Assembly: GCA_001972305.1 (NCBI GenBank)
Contig: BDDD01001601.1
Span: forward strand, 99,814-163,813
Source of the DNA: Cephalotus follicularis
Lineage: Eukaryota > Streptophyta > Magnoliopsida > Oxalidales > Cephalotaceae
Length of the DNA: 64,000 nt
Direction: 5' to 3'
This document shows, one piece after another, positions 1 to 11,237 of this stretch (the stretch's first letter is position 1; the number at the start of each line of letters is the position of its first letter). The position numbers and the translations under genes are program-made. The notes under the pieces were generated by a model. It was not told the origin of the DNA. It was given only the letters and a program-made list of their open reading frames with translations, and did not search any database.

Positions 1-1
1 G

Positions 2-142
2 TTGAATTATCTTATAGAATGTGGGGTTATCACTTTGGTCGATGTGAGATCGAAGGATAATATGGCCGATGCTCTCACAAAGGGTTTGAGTAAAGATCGA
101 ATACTTAAAATAGTGGGGGAAATGGGGTTAAAGACTATGTAG
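2..142 (+). pseudogene. Ty1/copia polyprotein C-terminus (end of RNase H), 5' truncated by the window edge
   Basis: Forty-six codons remain open from the window edge to a TAG at 140-142. The translation holds the motif DVRSKDNMADALTKGLS, which is the usual end of plant Ty1/copia RNase H (V-x-S-x-x-N-x-A-D-x-L-T-K-G-L). RNase H removes the RNA strand from the RNA-DNA hybrid during reverse transcription in the virus-like particle. No stop interrupts the visible part. It is followed by about 970 bases of 3' untranslated DNA, a polypurine tract and an LTR, the order expected for a copia element read on the plus strand. Integrase and reverse transcriptase would lie upstream of the window, so whether the whole element is intact cannot be judged. 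Confidence 0.85.
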
Positions 143-1110
143 ATGTGTCTTAACCTACATTCTTAATTGTTTTGAAATATCGAATCTTCCTTTGTTGGCC
201 AAATATGATAGGCACTTGTTTATATGTTTCATCGATGCTTACGGTTATCGAAAGTTTGAGTGAATAGGTTGTCTCATTCCAAATTTGATGAAGATAGCAT
301 ATCTCACTTAAGATGTCCTGTTTAGGAAGGTTGTCTCATTCCAAACTTGATGATACAGCTTAACTAAATTTGGATAGTCCTCTTTGATTAAATTGTCCCA
401 TTCCAAACTTGAAGTAAGACAATTTAGCCAAGAAGGATTAGATGACTGTGACATTCCAAATTGAAACATGGAAATGGTTATTTGCGAAAGAAACCTGTTT
501 CGGACTTGTTCTTAATTGAAACTTGACAGTAATCGTTTCTTTGCAAAATAAACTGTTTTGATCTTGTTCTTAATTGAAACTTGATACTGATGCTTATGAG
601 TTGATATTGATGCTTTATTGACATTGGTATATATTTTCAGCCTATTAATATGATGCTAAGTTCTTCTTGGTAGAATTAGACATTATTATGGGGGATTTGT
701 TATCTCTTTGCTGTAGTAGAGACATTCCACCTGCTGTCCAGTTTACTATTTTAGTTCATTTTATTTGTGAGACTATGTTGCTTAGCTCATGTATTTGTGA
801 GACCTATGGTCCATTTCGAGTTACCTTTATAGTTTTTGGATACTTCTGTTTGGTCCACATATACTTGAGACTTTATGCATATTTTGATTTTAGACTGTCT
901 CTAAAGCACTTTATTTGAGACGGTTAGATTGAGCTTAGAACAAGTCTGAGATATTTGATTAGTCCATTTTTATAATAAAATGCATCTTAGATAAATTCTA
1001 TCTTGGATTAAATTATCTGAGAATTTTGAATATGGGTGATCCATATTTTGTTTGGACATCACACTGCCCACTGTATTGGATTATGCTATATGTAAAACAT
1101 AGGAGGAGAT
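143..1110 (+). other. copia 3' untranslated region with short degenerate repeats and polypurine tract
   Basis: This AT-rich stretch lies between the copia stop codon and its 3' LTR. A short motif close to CATTCCAAACTTGA recurs at about 275, 338, 397 and 451. A second motif close to TTCTTAATTGAAACTTGA occurs at about 510 and 568. The last ten bases (1101-1110, AGGAGGAGAT) are a purine-rich tract directly against the LTR and fit a plus-strand primer site. An 83-codon open frame at 667-918 shows no recognisable domain and I do not regard it as a gene. Confidence 0.6.
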
Positions 1111-1339
1111 TGTTGGATACTTGGGTATCTAATTAATATGTTTTAATATAAGCCCAATAAGTGAAGGCCTAAGACTTGGGTCTATCTGGACTAGAACCCA
1201 TAATAAGGTGAAACCCTAGTATAAATATAAGTGTGCTAGCTGGAGGCAACACTGCTGAGTATTCCAAACTTGATACAAAGGGTGTAATGCTTTAATCCAT
1301 ACACACTTACCTCTCTTAATACAGATAAATACCTCAACA
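1111..1339 (+). mobile_element. Ty1/copia 3' LTR
   Basis: The LTR begins TGTTGGATAC just after the purine tract and most likely ends in CTCAACA, giving 229 bp with TG...CA ends. A TATA-like run (TATAAATATAAG) lies at about 1220-1231, so transcription could start near 1250. The 5' LTR lies outside the window, so the end cannot be checked by comparison. The motif ATTCCAAACTTGAT of the 3' untranslated region also occurs inside this LTR at about 1260. Confidence 0.7.
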
Positions 1340-1582
1340 TTTCCTACTATAGCCGTATCTTCAGGGGAAAATCCAGTGCTATCTACAGGAGTTACAACTA
1401 ACTCACCTCCAACAATACCCTTGCAACATTGAAAGAGCTACTTTCAGATCTTATGGGAAAAAACATGAATACCGAAAAAGCCCAATAGTTATGCTCAAAT
1501 CTACTTTTTCGTTCATGTTTTAGGACATTACCAACTTAACTACAGCACATAGCAGGGCCACTACTTGTTATGACTTGATCTC
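1340..1582. other. unassigned spacer between two copia elements
   Basis: No coding frame, LTR end or repeat that I recognise. It may be the old insertion site shared by the two flanking copia elements. Confidence 0.4.
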
Positions 1583-1725
1583 TGTTAGAACTCTTGTCCT
1601 AGTCTAATTAGGATTAGTTTGTATATTCTAGTCTAATTAGGATTAGACAAATTATCCTTATATATAGATGTCATAAGTTCATTAGTCAAATAATAATAAG
1701 TATTCTAGAAATATTAATTTCAACA
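1583..1725 (+). mobile_element. short Ty1/copia 5' LTR (second element) with adjacent primer-binding site
   Basis: The segment starts TGTTAGAACT and ends TTTCAACA, 143 bp, short for an LTR. Immediately after it, 1726-1738 reads TGGTACAGAGCTC, close to the TGGTATCAGAGC primer-binding site that pairs with the 3' end of initiator tRNA-Met. A 16-base motif (CTAGTCTAATTAGGAT) is present twice inside, at about 1601 and 1629. A TATA-like run is at about 1661-1666. No matching 3' LTR is in the window because the element is cut off near 4431. Confidence 0.75.
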
Positions 1726-2310
1726 TGGTACAGAGCTCTATTAGTTTTTACTTTAAAAAAACACTAGTTCCGGTTTCTTACGTGCAGCTCGCCGGAATCA
1801 GATCTGATGAGATTGTGTGTTCATGATGTGATTAGATCGGTTTCTCTGACATCTTCTCCACTGTTAGGGTTTGCGATTGTGACGTCACTGGAGAGATCGG
1901 ACTCGCTGGTTGCTTGTGCGAGATGTGATGATCTCAAATCGGTGACTTCTCAGTTCCATGATCTGTGACGTGCTCAAATCGACGACGGTTGGTTGCTTTA
2001 CTGGCTGGGTGGTTGTCGTCGGCGTCTGGGGTTGCTGCAATTATCGCTGTCGCAAGCGTCTAGAGAAGATGTTTGTTGGTGCCATGTGTCACAGGGTTGC
2101 TGGTTATTGGTTCCGGCATCCAGATAGGGCAATTTGAGGTTCTGTTGACGTTTTCGTTAATTTTTTATTTTTTTGTTTTACTTTTGAATTAGTTGAGTTT
2201 TGTGTGAGGGTTGTCGTGTTTTGGAGTTCGGTGGATTGTGCGAACAATGGCTGCAAGTAGAGCGATTTCAGGTTAATTCGGTGCCCTTGTAAATTTCTTG
2301 GTATACAAAT
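1726..2310 (+). other. copia leader between primer-binding site and gag
   Basis: Untranslated leader of the second copia element. It begins with the primer-binding site and runs to the first gag codon. No structure or repeat of note is visible. It is richer in G and C than the preceding LTR. Confidence 0.55.
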
Positions 2311-3294
2311 ATGACAGATAATAAGGATATTGGGATCTCTGGAAATGTTAATTTTACAGAAGTCTTTGCCCCCTCGAGCCGTTTGACAAATCTCAAGTTA
2401 AGCAGGGTTAGTAATTATCAACAATGGCAGAAGATTGTGAGGTTGGCTATTATTGGGCGACAATTGTGAGCCCACTTGACCGGTACTAAACCCAAAGAGA
2501 TTTTTGATGAATTATGGGTATGTAGGGATGCTCATATTCTGGGATAGATGTCGGATGCGATGGAACCACAAGTTTTGAGTCTAGTGGCCTATCAGGATAC
2601 AGTACAGGAATTGTGGGACTATTTAGCCGTCCTATACTCAGGCAAGGGCAATGTTTCTCATATTTTTGCCTTGTCTCAAGATTTTTATCGTGTCACTCGC
2701 GGTGATCGCCCATTGGCAGATTATTTGGCTGATTACCAATGTATGTATGAAGAGTTAAATGCATTGTTTCCAATTACTGCAGATGTATAGAAGATGCAAG
2801 AGCAACGAGAACAACTTGTTGTTATGGGACTTTTGGGTTCCATGGGACAAGATTTTGAGGGCTTTTGTTCACAAGTGTTGGGAGGTTCTGTAGTGCCCAC
2901 TATTGCTGATACATTTGCTCGTCTGATAAGACTTTCTCATGACACTTTTCGGATTACAACTTGTAGTGGTACTAGAGAGACCTCTGCTCTTGTTGCCCCT
3001 TCTAGTAGAGGAGTGGGTTGGGATTCTGTTGATACCTCTCAAGGAGGCCGTGGTGGCGGTCGTAGTAGTGCACGAGGTGGTGGGCGTGGCACAGGAACTG
3101 GTAGAAATCCTGATATTGGTGATGTTTCGGGACCCCCGATCTGTTACCTTTGTGGAGAGACTGGCCATATAAGGAGAAAGTGTTGGAAACTTTATGGTCG
3201 ACCACCTCAACCTAGATATGCGCAGTTGTCAATCCTGAACCTACACCCTCGTCTTCTGTACCTGTGTCATCTGAGGAGAAGACTGTTACTTTAA
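2311..3294 (+). pseudogene. Ty1/copia gag, degenerate
   Basis: One reading frame from the ATG at 2311 continues to 3294 but is broken by in-frame stops at about 2467, 2545 and 2788. Gag packages the element RNA into virus-like particles. The N-terminal part has the copia-type W-Q-x-W region (NYQQWQKIVRLAI). The middle has the UBN2-type helical region (LWDYLAVLYSGKGN). The C-terminal part is Gly/Arg-rich and ends in a CCHC zinc knuckle, CYLCGETGHIRRKC, at about 3140-3182. The stops are single-base events in an otherwise aligned frame, so this is an old, dead copy. A shift near 3290 separates it from the protease frame. Confidence 0.85.
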
Positions 3295-3361
3295 ATAATG
3301 AGCGATATGCAGCATTTTTGTAGTATCAACTAGCTACTCATACACCTAACTCCATAGTTAC

Positions 3362-4050
3362 TTTTGTTCAGACTATAGGTAATGCCTCTACGTGTTTGTC
3401 TACTACCCATCCTTGGATTCTTGATTCTGGTGCCTTCGACCATATGATCGGAGATTCAGGTCCACATCTTACACATCTACATCTTCCACTCCTAGCATTA
3501 CTGTAGCTGAAGGTTCCAGTGCTAAAGTTAACTGGGCTGGCACTATTCATCTTACACCCCATATTTCTTTATCGTCTGTTCTTCATATTCCTGGTTTTCC
3601 ATTTAACCTTATTTCTATCAGCAAATTTACCAAAGAATTTAATTGCTCTTTCCTTTTTTCTCCTAATTCGTGTATTTCCCAGGATCCTACGACACAAAGG
3701 ATGATTAGTAGAGGCCGAATGTTTGGTGGCCCATATTTGTTTGAAGAATCTTCTCATGTTGCATGTCCTAGTATTGCATCTCCCCTTCAAGTACATTGTC
3801 AGTTGGGCAGTCCTTCCTTAGAGAACTTGAAGAGAATGGTACCAAGTCCCTATCCCATTTCTAGTCTAGATTGTGAGTCGTGTCAATTTGGTAAGCATGA
3901 TCATATGCCTTACCAAAGTCGTGTCAATAAAAGGTTTGCAAACCTATTTGATCTTGTTCATTCTGATATTTGGGGTCCTTGTCCTATTATATCTAAACTT
4001 GGTTTCCAATATTTTGTCACTTTTGTGGATGATCATTCAAGAGTTACATA
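3362..4050 (+). pseudogene. Ty1/copia protease and N-terminal integrase, degenerate
   Basis: The aspartic protease active-site motif WILDSGAFDHM is at about 3413-3445, with the D-S-G triad kept. A frameshift follows near 3455. The reading frame then continues through the protease C-terminal part and into integrase, with the zinc-binding region (cysteine pair in CESCQFGKH at about 3871-3897) and the first catalytic Asp in LVHSDIWGP at about 3954-3980. A TAG near 4049 replaces the conserved Trp codon that follows DDHSRVT. The second Asp and the Glu of the integrase site are not present, because the element is rearranged just downstream. Confidence 0.85.
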
Positions 4051-4431
4051 GTTTATATTTAAGGAAAAGTCGTTCTGAAATTTTTTCTAATTTTTTGTGA
4101 CTGAAATTCATACTCAATTTAATTCTAGTATATATTTTTTTGTGTTTTTGTGTCCTGTTATATCGTCTCATGTTGCATGTCCTAGTATTGCATCTCCCCT
4201 TCAAGTACATTGTCAGTTGGGTCTAGATTGTGAGTCGTGTCAATTTGGTAAGCATGATTATGTGCCTTACCAAAGTCGTGTCAATAAAAGGTTTGCAAAC
4301 CTATTTGATCTTGTTCATTCTGATGTTTGGGGTCCTTGTCCTGTTATATCTAAACTTGGTTTCCAATATTTTGTCACTTTTGTAGATGATCATTCAAGAG
4401 TCACATAGTTTATATTTAAGGAAAAGTCGTT
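3752..4431 (+). repeat. internal duplication of the integrase segment, two copies
   Basis: Copy 1 (3752-4074) and copy 2 (4166-4431) are nearly identical. Copy 2 lacks exactly 57 bases that copy 1 carries between its GTCAGTTGGG and TCTAGATTGTG, so 19 codons are gone in frame. Both copies carry the same premature TAG after the DDHSRVT motif. About 90 bases of further integrase sequence separate the copies. Copy 2 stops where CACTA sequence begins. Confidence 0.85.
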
Positions 4432-4435
4432 TTGA

Positions 4436-4944
4436 TGAAGATAGTGTCGTGAACTCCTTACAATTCGGGAACAACTCTGTTTCTACATCTTTTAAAAGTT
4501 TTAAAAACTTTGCACCATCTTCATCATACCCCACAATAGTGTCAAGTTCTGGTTCTTCATTGTCAACCATATTTCCTTCTACTTCTGGAATCCCTACTCC
4601 CTCCGTACCATTTCTATAATATTAGCTCCCAAACTTGATTCAACTTGTACCTCATCTCCTGTATTATGATCCACAATCATAGCATCGCTCACATTAATTG
4701 TATTTCCAATATTACCTTCACCATGTCTTGTCAATTTCTTATATCTTGTTAGAAAACCATCTAGTATCAAATGCTCATTGACAGTATCTCTACCATGATA
4801 ATAACGATTAGCACATTTGATACACGGGCAACGGATAAATTTGTCCTAATTTTTATTCATATATGCAAAGTTCAAAAACATTCTAATCCCTTCAACATAT
4901 GCTATTGGATTTATTCTACGTAAATCAATCCAACTCTTATCCAT
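4436..4944 (-). pseudogene. CACTA (En/Spm-type) transposase-associated domain, N-terminal fragment
   Basis: Read on the minus strand from an ATG at 4944, the translation begins MDKSWIDLRRINPIAY and continues with FLNFAYMNKN, a stop at 4846-4848, then the metal-binding-like motif CPCIKCANRYY and HLILDGFLTRYKKLTRHGE. This is the signature of the transposase-associated domain at the N-terminus of plant CACTA TNP2-type proteins. After a frameshift near 4620 the family motif KLLKDVETELFPNCKEF is still readable (about 4455-4510). The main transposase domain is missing, because the sequence breaks into the copia duplication at about 4432. It is the start of the gene only, and dead. Confidence 0.8.
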
Positions 4945-5542
4945 CTCTATCTTATGACTTTTGATCCGTAATAACAAAAACACAAACAGTAACAATTAGA
5001 CATGCATAAACTGATTTAGTTATCCTGAGCAAGAAAGTTTCAAAATCCAGTGTTTTTTTATATTTAATATAAGCTTGAGCACACAACAAACCAAAAAAAA
5101 TATAAGTATATACAAAACCCTGACATTAAACAAATTACAAAAACGAATGATCAATCCTAGAAACGGCCACCAATAAAATAATAAATAATAAATCGTATAT
5201 GTACCTAAATGTGAATCCTCTCAAAATTCTATCTTACCAAACATAACATGAGTCTATAATGTGAAAACTAGCTAGTCTGTATATGAGGTGCATATAAAGA
5301 CAGAATGACTCAAATGAGGGTTACAAAAGTCCCCCTTCTTTCACTCCTAACCACAAGAGGAGCTCCAAAAGATTGAATAGACAAATGATTCCAAGTATAA
5401 AGGTTAGGTGATCCTTTACTTTAGTTAATTTGAGAAAAGTGGTTCTGTTATCTGTCCGTATTTTTTTGTACATTTATGTGTTAAACAGGAGCATAAGAGT
5501 TTGTGCAGAGGTATCAAAGACATGGACAAGCAGCTATCTAAG
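4945..5542 (-). other. AT-rich DNA upstream of the CACTA transposase fragment
   Basis: No coding frame is recognised. By position it would be the 5' untranslated or first-intron part of the CACTA element read on the minus strand. Nothing else stands out. Confidence 0.4.
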
Positions 5543-5675
5543 CTAGTACTATCCTTATCTAAATATAGAAATGTAGTTTTCCACTACATAGTGTTGGCTT
5601 AAAGTCACTACACACGTATGCCCTTCATTTCACTGTACTAAAGGCATACATGGGATCTAAGTGGTACATTTCTAT

Positions 5676-5723
<48 letters not shown>

Positions 5724-5980
5724 ATATATATATACACTTCCTCACAAGTATCTCCTTGATTCCTTCTCAATAATATATAGCTAGTACTATCCTTATCTAA
5801 ATATAGAATCTCTCTTATACACACACACACACACACATACACACACACACACACACTCTTCCTCACAAGTCTCTCCTTGATTCCTTCTCAATAATATATA
5901 GCTAGTACTATCCTTATCTAAATATAGAAATGTAGTTTTCCACTTCATAGTGTTGGCTTAAAGTCAGTATAATGATCAAA
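5543..5980. repeat. three-unit tandem repeat rich in microsatellites
   Basis: The same 27-base start (CTAGTACTATCCTTATCTAA and following) occurs at 5543, 5781 and 5902. Unit 1 is 238 bp and contains a (TC)n run at about 5682-5720 followed by (TA)n. Unit 2 is 121 bp and has a (CA)n run at about 5819-5856 in place of the middle of unit 1. Unit 3 is interrupted at 5980 by the solo LTR and resumes at 9347, where the matching text (TATGCCCTTCATTTCACTGT) continues to about 9485. Confidence 0.85.
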
Positions 5981-8900
5981 TGTAATACCCCGTTTTTCTA
6001 TATAAAATTTTCGAACCTTTTTTATTAGTTTTGTGAGGGCTGTCGATTTTTTTTTTGGTATGTGGACTGCCCATTTTCGGTTTGTTTTGCTCTTGGCTAG
6101 GCTAAGTGAGTTTTAGCCTTAGCCTAGTGGGTGTTAATAATAAAAGTATGAATATTTTGGCTTTTATTTAAGTGTTAAAACCCAATTTCAACCTTCAAAA
6201 ATAAAAAACCCTATTTTGTATATTATTTTCTTTTCTCTCCCACTATCTATTTCTCTCATGCCGTCTCTCCCTATTTCTCTCTCTTCTCTCTTCTCTCCCG
6301 CTTCCTCTTCCCCTCTCTACCTCTACCGTCGGTTCTTGTGCCGATATGATACCGGTGAAGGTACCGGTTGAACCCCCACGGCCTCCCGAGCACACCGGAC
6401 GCCATCCTTGGGCCAGCCAACGGCCCCTTTACCCGCGCGATTGACTTCTCTCTCCCGCTTCTATTTTGCGTCAATTCTCCAGCTCCGGTGACCGTCATGA
6501 CAAGGCAAGCCCAGATTCAATATTCTGGCGTCGAGATGAAGCGAACCTGACTAGCCTCAACCCTTGGCGACACCGGCAGCGCAGATCGACAGCGAAGTCA
6601 GCTGTGGTCAAATGCGCTCGTTCCTGCTAGATGCGGCGGCGCCGTGACAAACGCGCCCCATATCCGTGATCCCCGACTTTTGGCACTCCAGATCCGCCCT
6701 TTCTTGCTACTGATCGGTGACCTGGGAGACAGACACGTGCCGGCCAGCAGCGGCGCGTGAGCCCACGCGCTTGCAGTCTCCGGTGACGCGTTTATGACAG
6801 CATTTTCTGACTCCGTTTTCCACGTCGGCATGATCCGTTCCAATTTCGCGGCGTGATTCTAGCTCTGTGCTCCATTCCGTCTGCTTTCAGTAAACTCTGA
6901 GCTCTACTCCGTTAAATTTCGTTTTCTGTTGAATTCTCTATTTCTGTATCTGTTTCTGCGATATTATGACTTGCACTTGTTTTATGATTTGAAATTGCAA
7001 GACCTTGAACTTACCTTAGAGAATTCGAAATTATGTTTAGATCAGGCTTCTGCAAATTGGACTTATCAAACCTATCATTATCTTATATGGTCATGATCAG
7101 TGTACAGTGACCCATGAGTCGATGTCTGATTTTATTTCAAGTCCTTATTAGAATGATTTTATTTCTGTTAGATATTTGCAACAACCGAGGAGCGGTCTAG
7201 AGAATTATCAATATATATTCTTGAGGTTATTTTGGTGATTTCATGAGGTACGAATGTTTCGTTCCTTGATACTCTCCTATTGATTTTATTAGAGTAAAAA
7301 GTTAGTTTTACTTTTATGAATAAAGTACGTATTCTTCGTTCTTGCTTATCATCCTTTGATTTGATTTGGATAAAGTCAGTTTTACTGTTTAATGAATAAG
7401 TACGTATAGTTCCTTTCTTGTTATCTCCTTCGGTTTTACTGAGATAAAGTCGATTTTTGCTTTTATGATGAAAGTAAGAATGTTTGTTCCTTGATATTCC
7501 TTCGGATTTATGAATTTTGTTATGCTTCAGATTTTCGATATGTTTTGGAAATATATTTTTATGAAATTGATTATTTCTGACTTTATAAATTCAGCTATAA
7601 TTTGTTTACGAAATTTTATATGATCATCTCTTTTATTATGAAATTAAATGAGTTGATTTCTGATTATGAAAATATGTGCAATGTGAAATTATATCGTTTG
7701 ATAACGATTTTTGGATATGTTTGGGAAAACCTTTTTATATGTGTTTTAAATTGATTATGATAAAATCAACGTTTTTGAAATGGTGAAGTACTGAGTTTTT
7801 GTACCCACCTATGGGGTGTACCATAGGCATGTCCTTTGGCACGGAGGCATGACACTTTCCGTGGCAGTGTGATTAGTCCATGGCGTCTCTCTATGTTATG
7901 ATATCCTTTGTGGAGGATTATGAATCCGTTATTTATGATAGAGGCGTATGGATCGATCCTAGAAATATGTGATATGATATGTTATGAGAATTGATTGTGC
8001 AGTGCCATACACGTCATTTCTATCTGGCATGTGGACGTCATGAATCTCTTGCCTATATGTGATTTGATATGTGATATGTTATGATGCTCAGTATGGAACT
8101 TTATGTTTTGAAAGATATGAATTTGGTTTGATACGAAAATTTCAGAGGTGATTTATAAAGAATGTTTAAACTAATTTTTGGCATAAGTTTTATGACTAAA
8201 GTTTATTTTTACTATCCTTCAAAATTATTGTTTACTGCTTTTACATTCTATATCCGTATTGAGGTTTGCTCAGCCGCATTTTTGTTTCCATGCGGCAGGT
8301 ATTCAGGAGCATCGGGGAAATGTGTGATGAGAGGTGTCCACCCTATATATGAGGATCTTTGTAACGCCCCGAATTTCATAAATAATTATTTTGAAATTGG
8401 TGCGTGTACAGTCGTGATAAAATCGATAGAGCCCGGAGTAATAAAAAGGCATTACGCATTTAAGCCGTAATCGTGTTGGCTAAGACGGCTAATAAAGTCT
8501 ATTTTTTAATGCGCGACAATAAAGCCCAAATGTTCGCAATATTATTGCGATTATTTTAGTGGTCGTTTGGATAATTTATGTCACGATTTGCGGAAAAATC
8601 GGGACCCGTACCTTAGTATTTTACCAGAAAATACTAAGGGGGAAGCAAGAATAAAAAGGGGAGACACACACACACGGGCGCATCACGCGCCCGTGCATGA
8701 AACAACGCAGGCGCACAAAGCGCCTGCATCTGGGAGAGGGGACGAGAGAGATTGGGAGAGAGATCGGCAGAGAGACCGGGAGAGGACGTCGGAGGCAGCT
8801 ACCGGACCAGGAGAGCACGCCGGTCAACCCAGGGCCTCCAACCGACGGTAACCTCCTCCCCCTTCTTCTCTTTTTCTTCTTTTTTGTTCACGCTCCGTTT

Positions 8901-9341
8901 TATGGGCGATTAACTTTTATGACCTGTATTTGGGTAGCGTGCGGTATGGGACGCACGTTACGTGTTGACAGCTTATGTTCTTTTATGCTTCCGCAACTGT
9001 TATGCTTGGAAAAGTTTTAAATTTCACGGTTTTGCATGAGCTGTATTATTTGTTAATTGCCTTTACCGCTTTAATGCTGCGTTTATTGTAAACGGGGTGT
9101 GACAATCTTCTAGGAGTTTGGTCCTATTGTGTTTCTGTTGTTTTATGGTCATGTTTAGGCCAGCTTTATAAACAATATTTTGGCTTCGGATTATGTTATG
9201 ACTTTCAGACTATGATTTTCAGATTTTGATATTGATATCAGACTATGTTTTAGACCACCACTTTTGAATGAAGTTAAGTTTTATATTTTGATCTGTTCTG
9301 TTATATGTCCTGTAAGCGCTCCCACTTTCGAGGGTGTTACA
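5981..9341 (+). mobile_element. long solo LTR of Ty3/gypsy type (contains a nested solo LTR)
   Basis: The element begins TGTAATACCCCG and ends GGGTGTTACA. It is flanked by the 5-bp duplication TCAAA (5976-5980 and 9342-9346). The flanking tandem-repeat unit reads through once the element is removed, which confirms the boundaries. Without the nested 8360-9104 insertion and one copy of its target duplication it is about 2.6 kb. No gag or pol similarity is visible, so this is best read as a solo LTR left by recombination between the two LTRs of a full element. Three short open frames at 6271-6843 have no recognisable domain. Confidence 0.85.
8360..9104 (+). mobile_element. nested solo LTR (gypsy type)
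   Basis: It begins TGTAACGCCCCG, ends GGGGTGTGACA, is 745 bp long and is flanked by the direct repeat ATCTT (8355-8359 and 9105-9109). It lies inside the 5981-9341 LTR and is therefore younger. Its last 140 bases carry the 3' module shared with other LTRs in the window: ATGCTTCCGCAA, AAGTTTTAAATTT and an inverted repeat (8968-8977 with 9035-9044). The frame at 8567-8851 is low-complexity Arg/Glu-rich sequence without a known domain. Confidence 0.9.
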
Positions 9342-9346
9342 TCAAA

Positions 9347-10024
9347 AGCAAATATGCCCTTCATTTCACTGTACAAAAGGCAAACATGGGATCTAGGTAG
9401 TACGTTTCTGTTTGCCATCTCTTATATATATATATATATATACACTTCCTCACAGGTCTCCTTGATTCCTTCTCAATAATATATGCTTCCTTCTTTGATA
9501 TGTCATGCCCCTTTTGCCACCAACTTGCCTATAGAATACAAGATGCTCTACTCACTTGAGAAACCTAGCTTCTAAATAGAACTTGGTAAACTTGATTGAG
9601 AAACTTATAAAATATCTGTAAACATGACACAGACATATACCTTACTTTTTAGACATTGGTAATTGCTTTGAGCTTCATTTTGGATTTTACATTTTGTTTT
9701 TATTGACAGTTTTATGCAATGCAACAGAGCATTAATCAATCTACGGTTTGGGGTATATATGTTTGCTATGGGTTGTACAAGTGGTGAATGACAGTAGGTT
9801 TGGGGTATTTCTGTTGGCTGATTGGTGGCTCAAATTGCGCATGGACGAGACGTAAATTCGGATATCTTGATTTTGACTTTATTAACCAATATTTTAAAAG
9901 ACGATATTTTTGATATTTAAACTGTCAATTTATACAATGTTCGTATCCCCGTCTTTCCCTCTTTATACCCTTTATATAAAAAAAAAGAATGCAATTATAT
10001 CCTTTGTATTTGACTCTTTATGCA

Positions 10025-10086
<62 letters not shown>

Positions 10087-10400
10087 TGATGGATATGAAG
10101 AAATCATGACTAACAAGTTTCAAGAGAAAACTGGATCGCTTCTCCATATCATCCCTAAATAAAGAACATATTTGAAAATAATCCTCAAACTCAAACAAAA
10201 AATCTAGATATGTTAGAGCACTTTTATAAATTAAACAAAAAATATGGCAAAAAAATGTGGAAATAAAATTCCAAATCATGCATATGTCAAATTTTTACCT
10301 TTCATAAATGGAGTCAAAAACACAACAAGTAGGGGAGAGCTGAAGAAAGATTTGATTGATCATTTACAGATTCTAATAGATTTATAATGCATTTACAAAC
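9347..10400. other. CACTA-internal DNA with microsatellites, no gene seen
   Basis: The first 140 bases complete the third unit of the 5543 tandem repeat, with a (TA)n run at about 9424-9441. The rest is AT-rich. An (AAT)n microsatellite of about twenty units lies at about 10024-10083; the minus-strand open frame there encodes a run of isoleucines and is an artefact. Confidence 0.6.
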
Positions 10401-10899
10401 TGATATGGATAAAATCCGCATCTTATGAAGATACTGACACGTGTCTTGGAAACCCATGGATATGGGTTGACTCCCCAGATCATGGTCATAATGAGGGAGA
10501 TATTCTTTCCCATTATGAATAAAGAGTTAGAAGAGATAAGGAAACATCCCTAAAAATTAGGCGATTTCCTAGGGACCATTAACTCCACCCCCATGATGCT
10601 TACTAGATAGTTACAACAGAGGACTATAAATACCCCTTACAACAATGATACAAGGGTTGGTTACTTCTCTCACATATACACTCTTATTCTCTGTCAAACA
10701 CTGACTTTAGCATCGAAGGGTCCCCGAGAGTAAAACTCTTGGGACTTCGACAGTTTGTTCACTATGTATGCAGCGAAAACCAGAGAAAGCAGGAAGCAGA
10801 CCACCACAGAACACTCTTCAGAGCATCGTCATCTCTTCCCCAACAAATAAACCTTCTGCTCATCGGAGGATTGTTGAGGGATAATTTTCTGTATCAACA
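10401..10899 (+). repeat. 5' LTR of the LARD-like element, followed by primer-binding site
   Basis: It begins TGATATGGAT and ends GTATCAACA. A TATA box (TATAAATA) is at 10625-10632. The primer-binding site follows at about 10901-10919 (TTGGCACCGTCTATGGGAA). It differs from the initiator-Met site used by the gypsy elements in this window, so the parent lineage is different. Confidence 0.9.
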
Positions 10900-11237
10900 G
10901 TTGGCACCGTCTATGGGAAACGCTACAAAAAGCTGTTTTAATCATACATCTGAAGAGAACAAACACTGCCACTGATCCCGATCAAGCAGTTCGACTATGA
11001 CCCCTTCGCATGGAATATCGGGGGTTCTGCTCCCCGGTGAGCGGACGGAGGTCCCATTGCCTGGTCAGCGGGCGGGGGCTCGGAGGCAGTGCCCCCGAAA
11101 GGTAACCAGAAATATTAAATCTCAAAACAAGAAAAGCCTCACGGAGAGGCCAGGAGAAACCCGCTAAGGTGGGCAAGACGTCCTCCAAGGCGGTCAGAGA
11201 TTGATACATCTCCGGGGGCAGAGTCTTCTAGTACAAG

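Noticed and set aside
6271..6843. Open frames in the 5981 solo LTR
   Set aside because: GC-rich stretch of an LTR, no motif, frames on both strands of similar length.
8567..8851. Arg/Glu-rich open frame in the nested solo LTR
   Set aside because: Low-complexity GAGA-rich sequence within a defined solo LTR; similar GAGA-rich text occurs in the leader part of other LTRs here without a shared frame.
9995..10279. Minus-strand open frame of 94 codons
   Set aside because: Its core is a poly-Ile run produced by the (AAT)n microsatellite.
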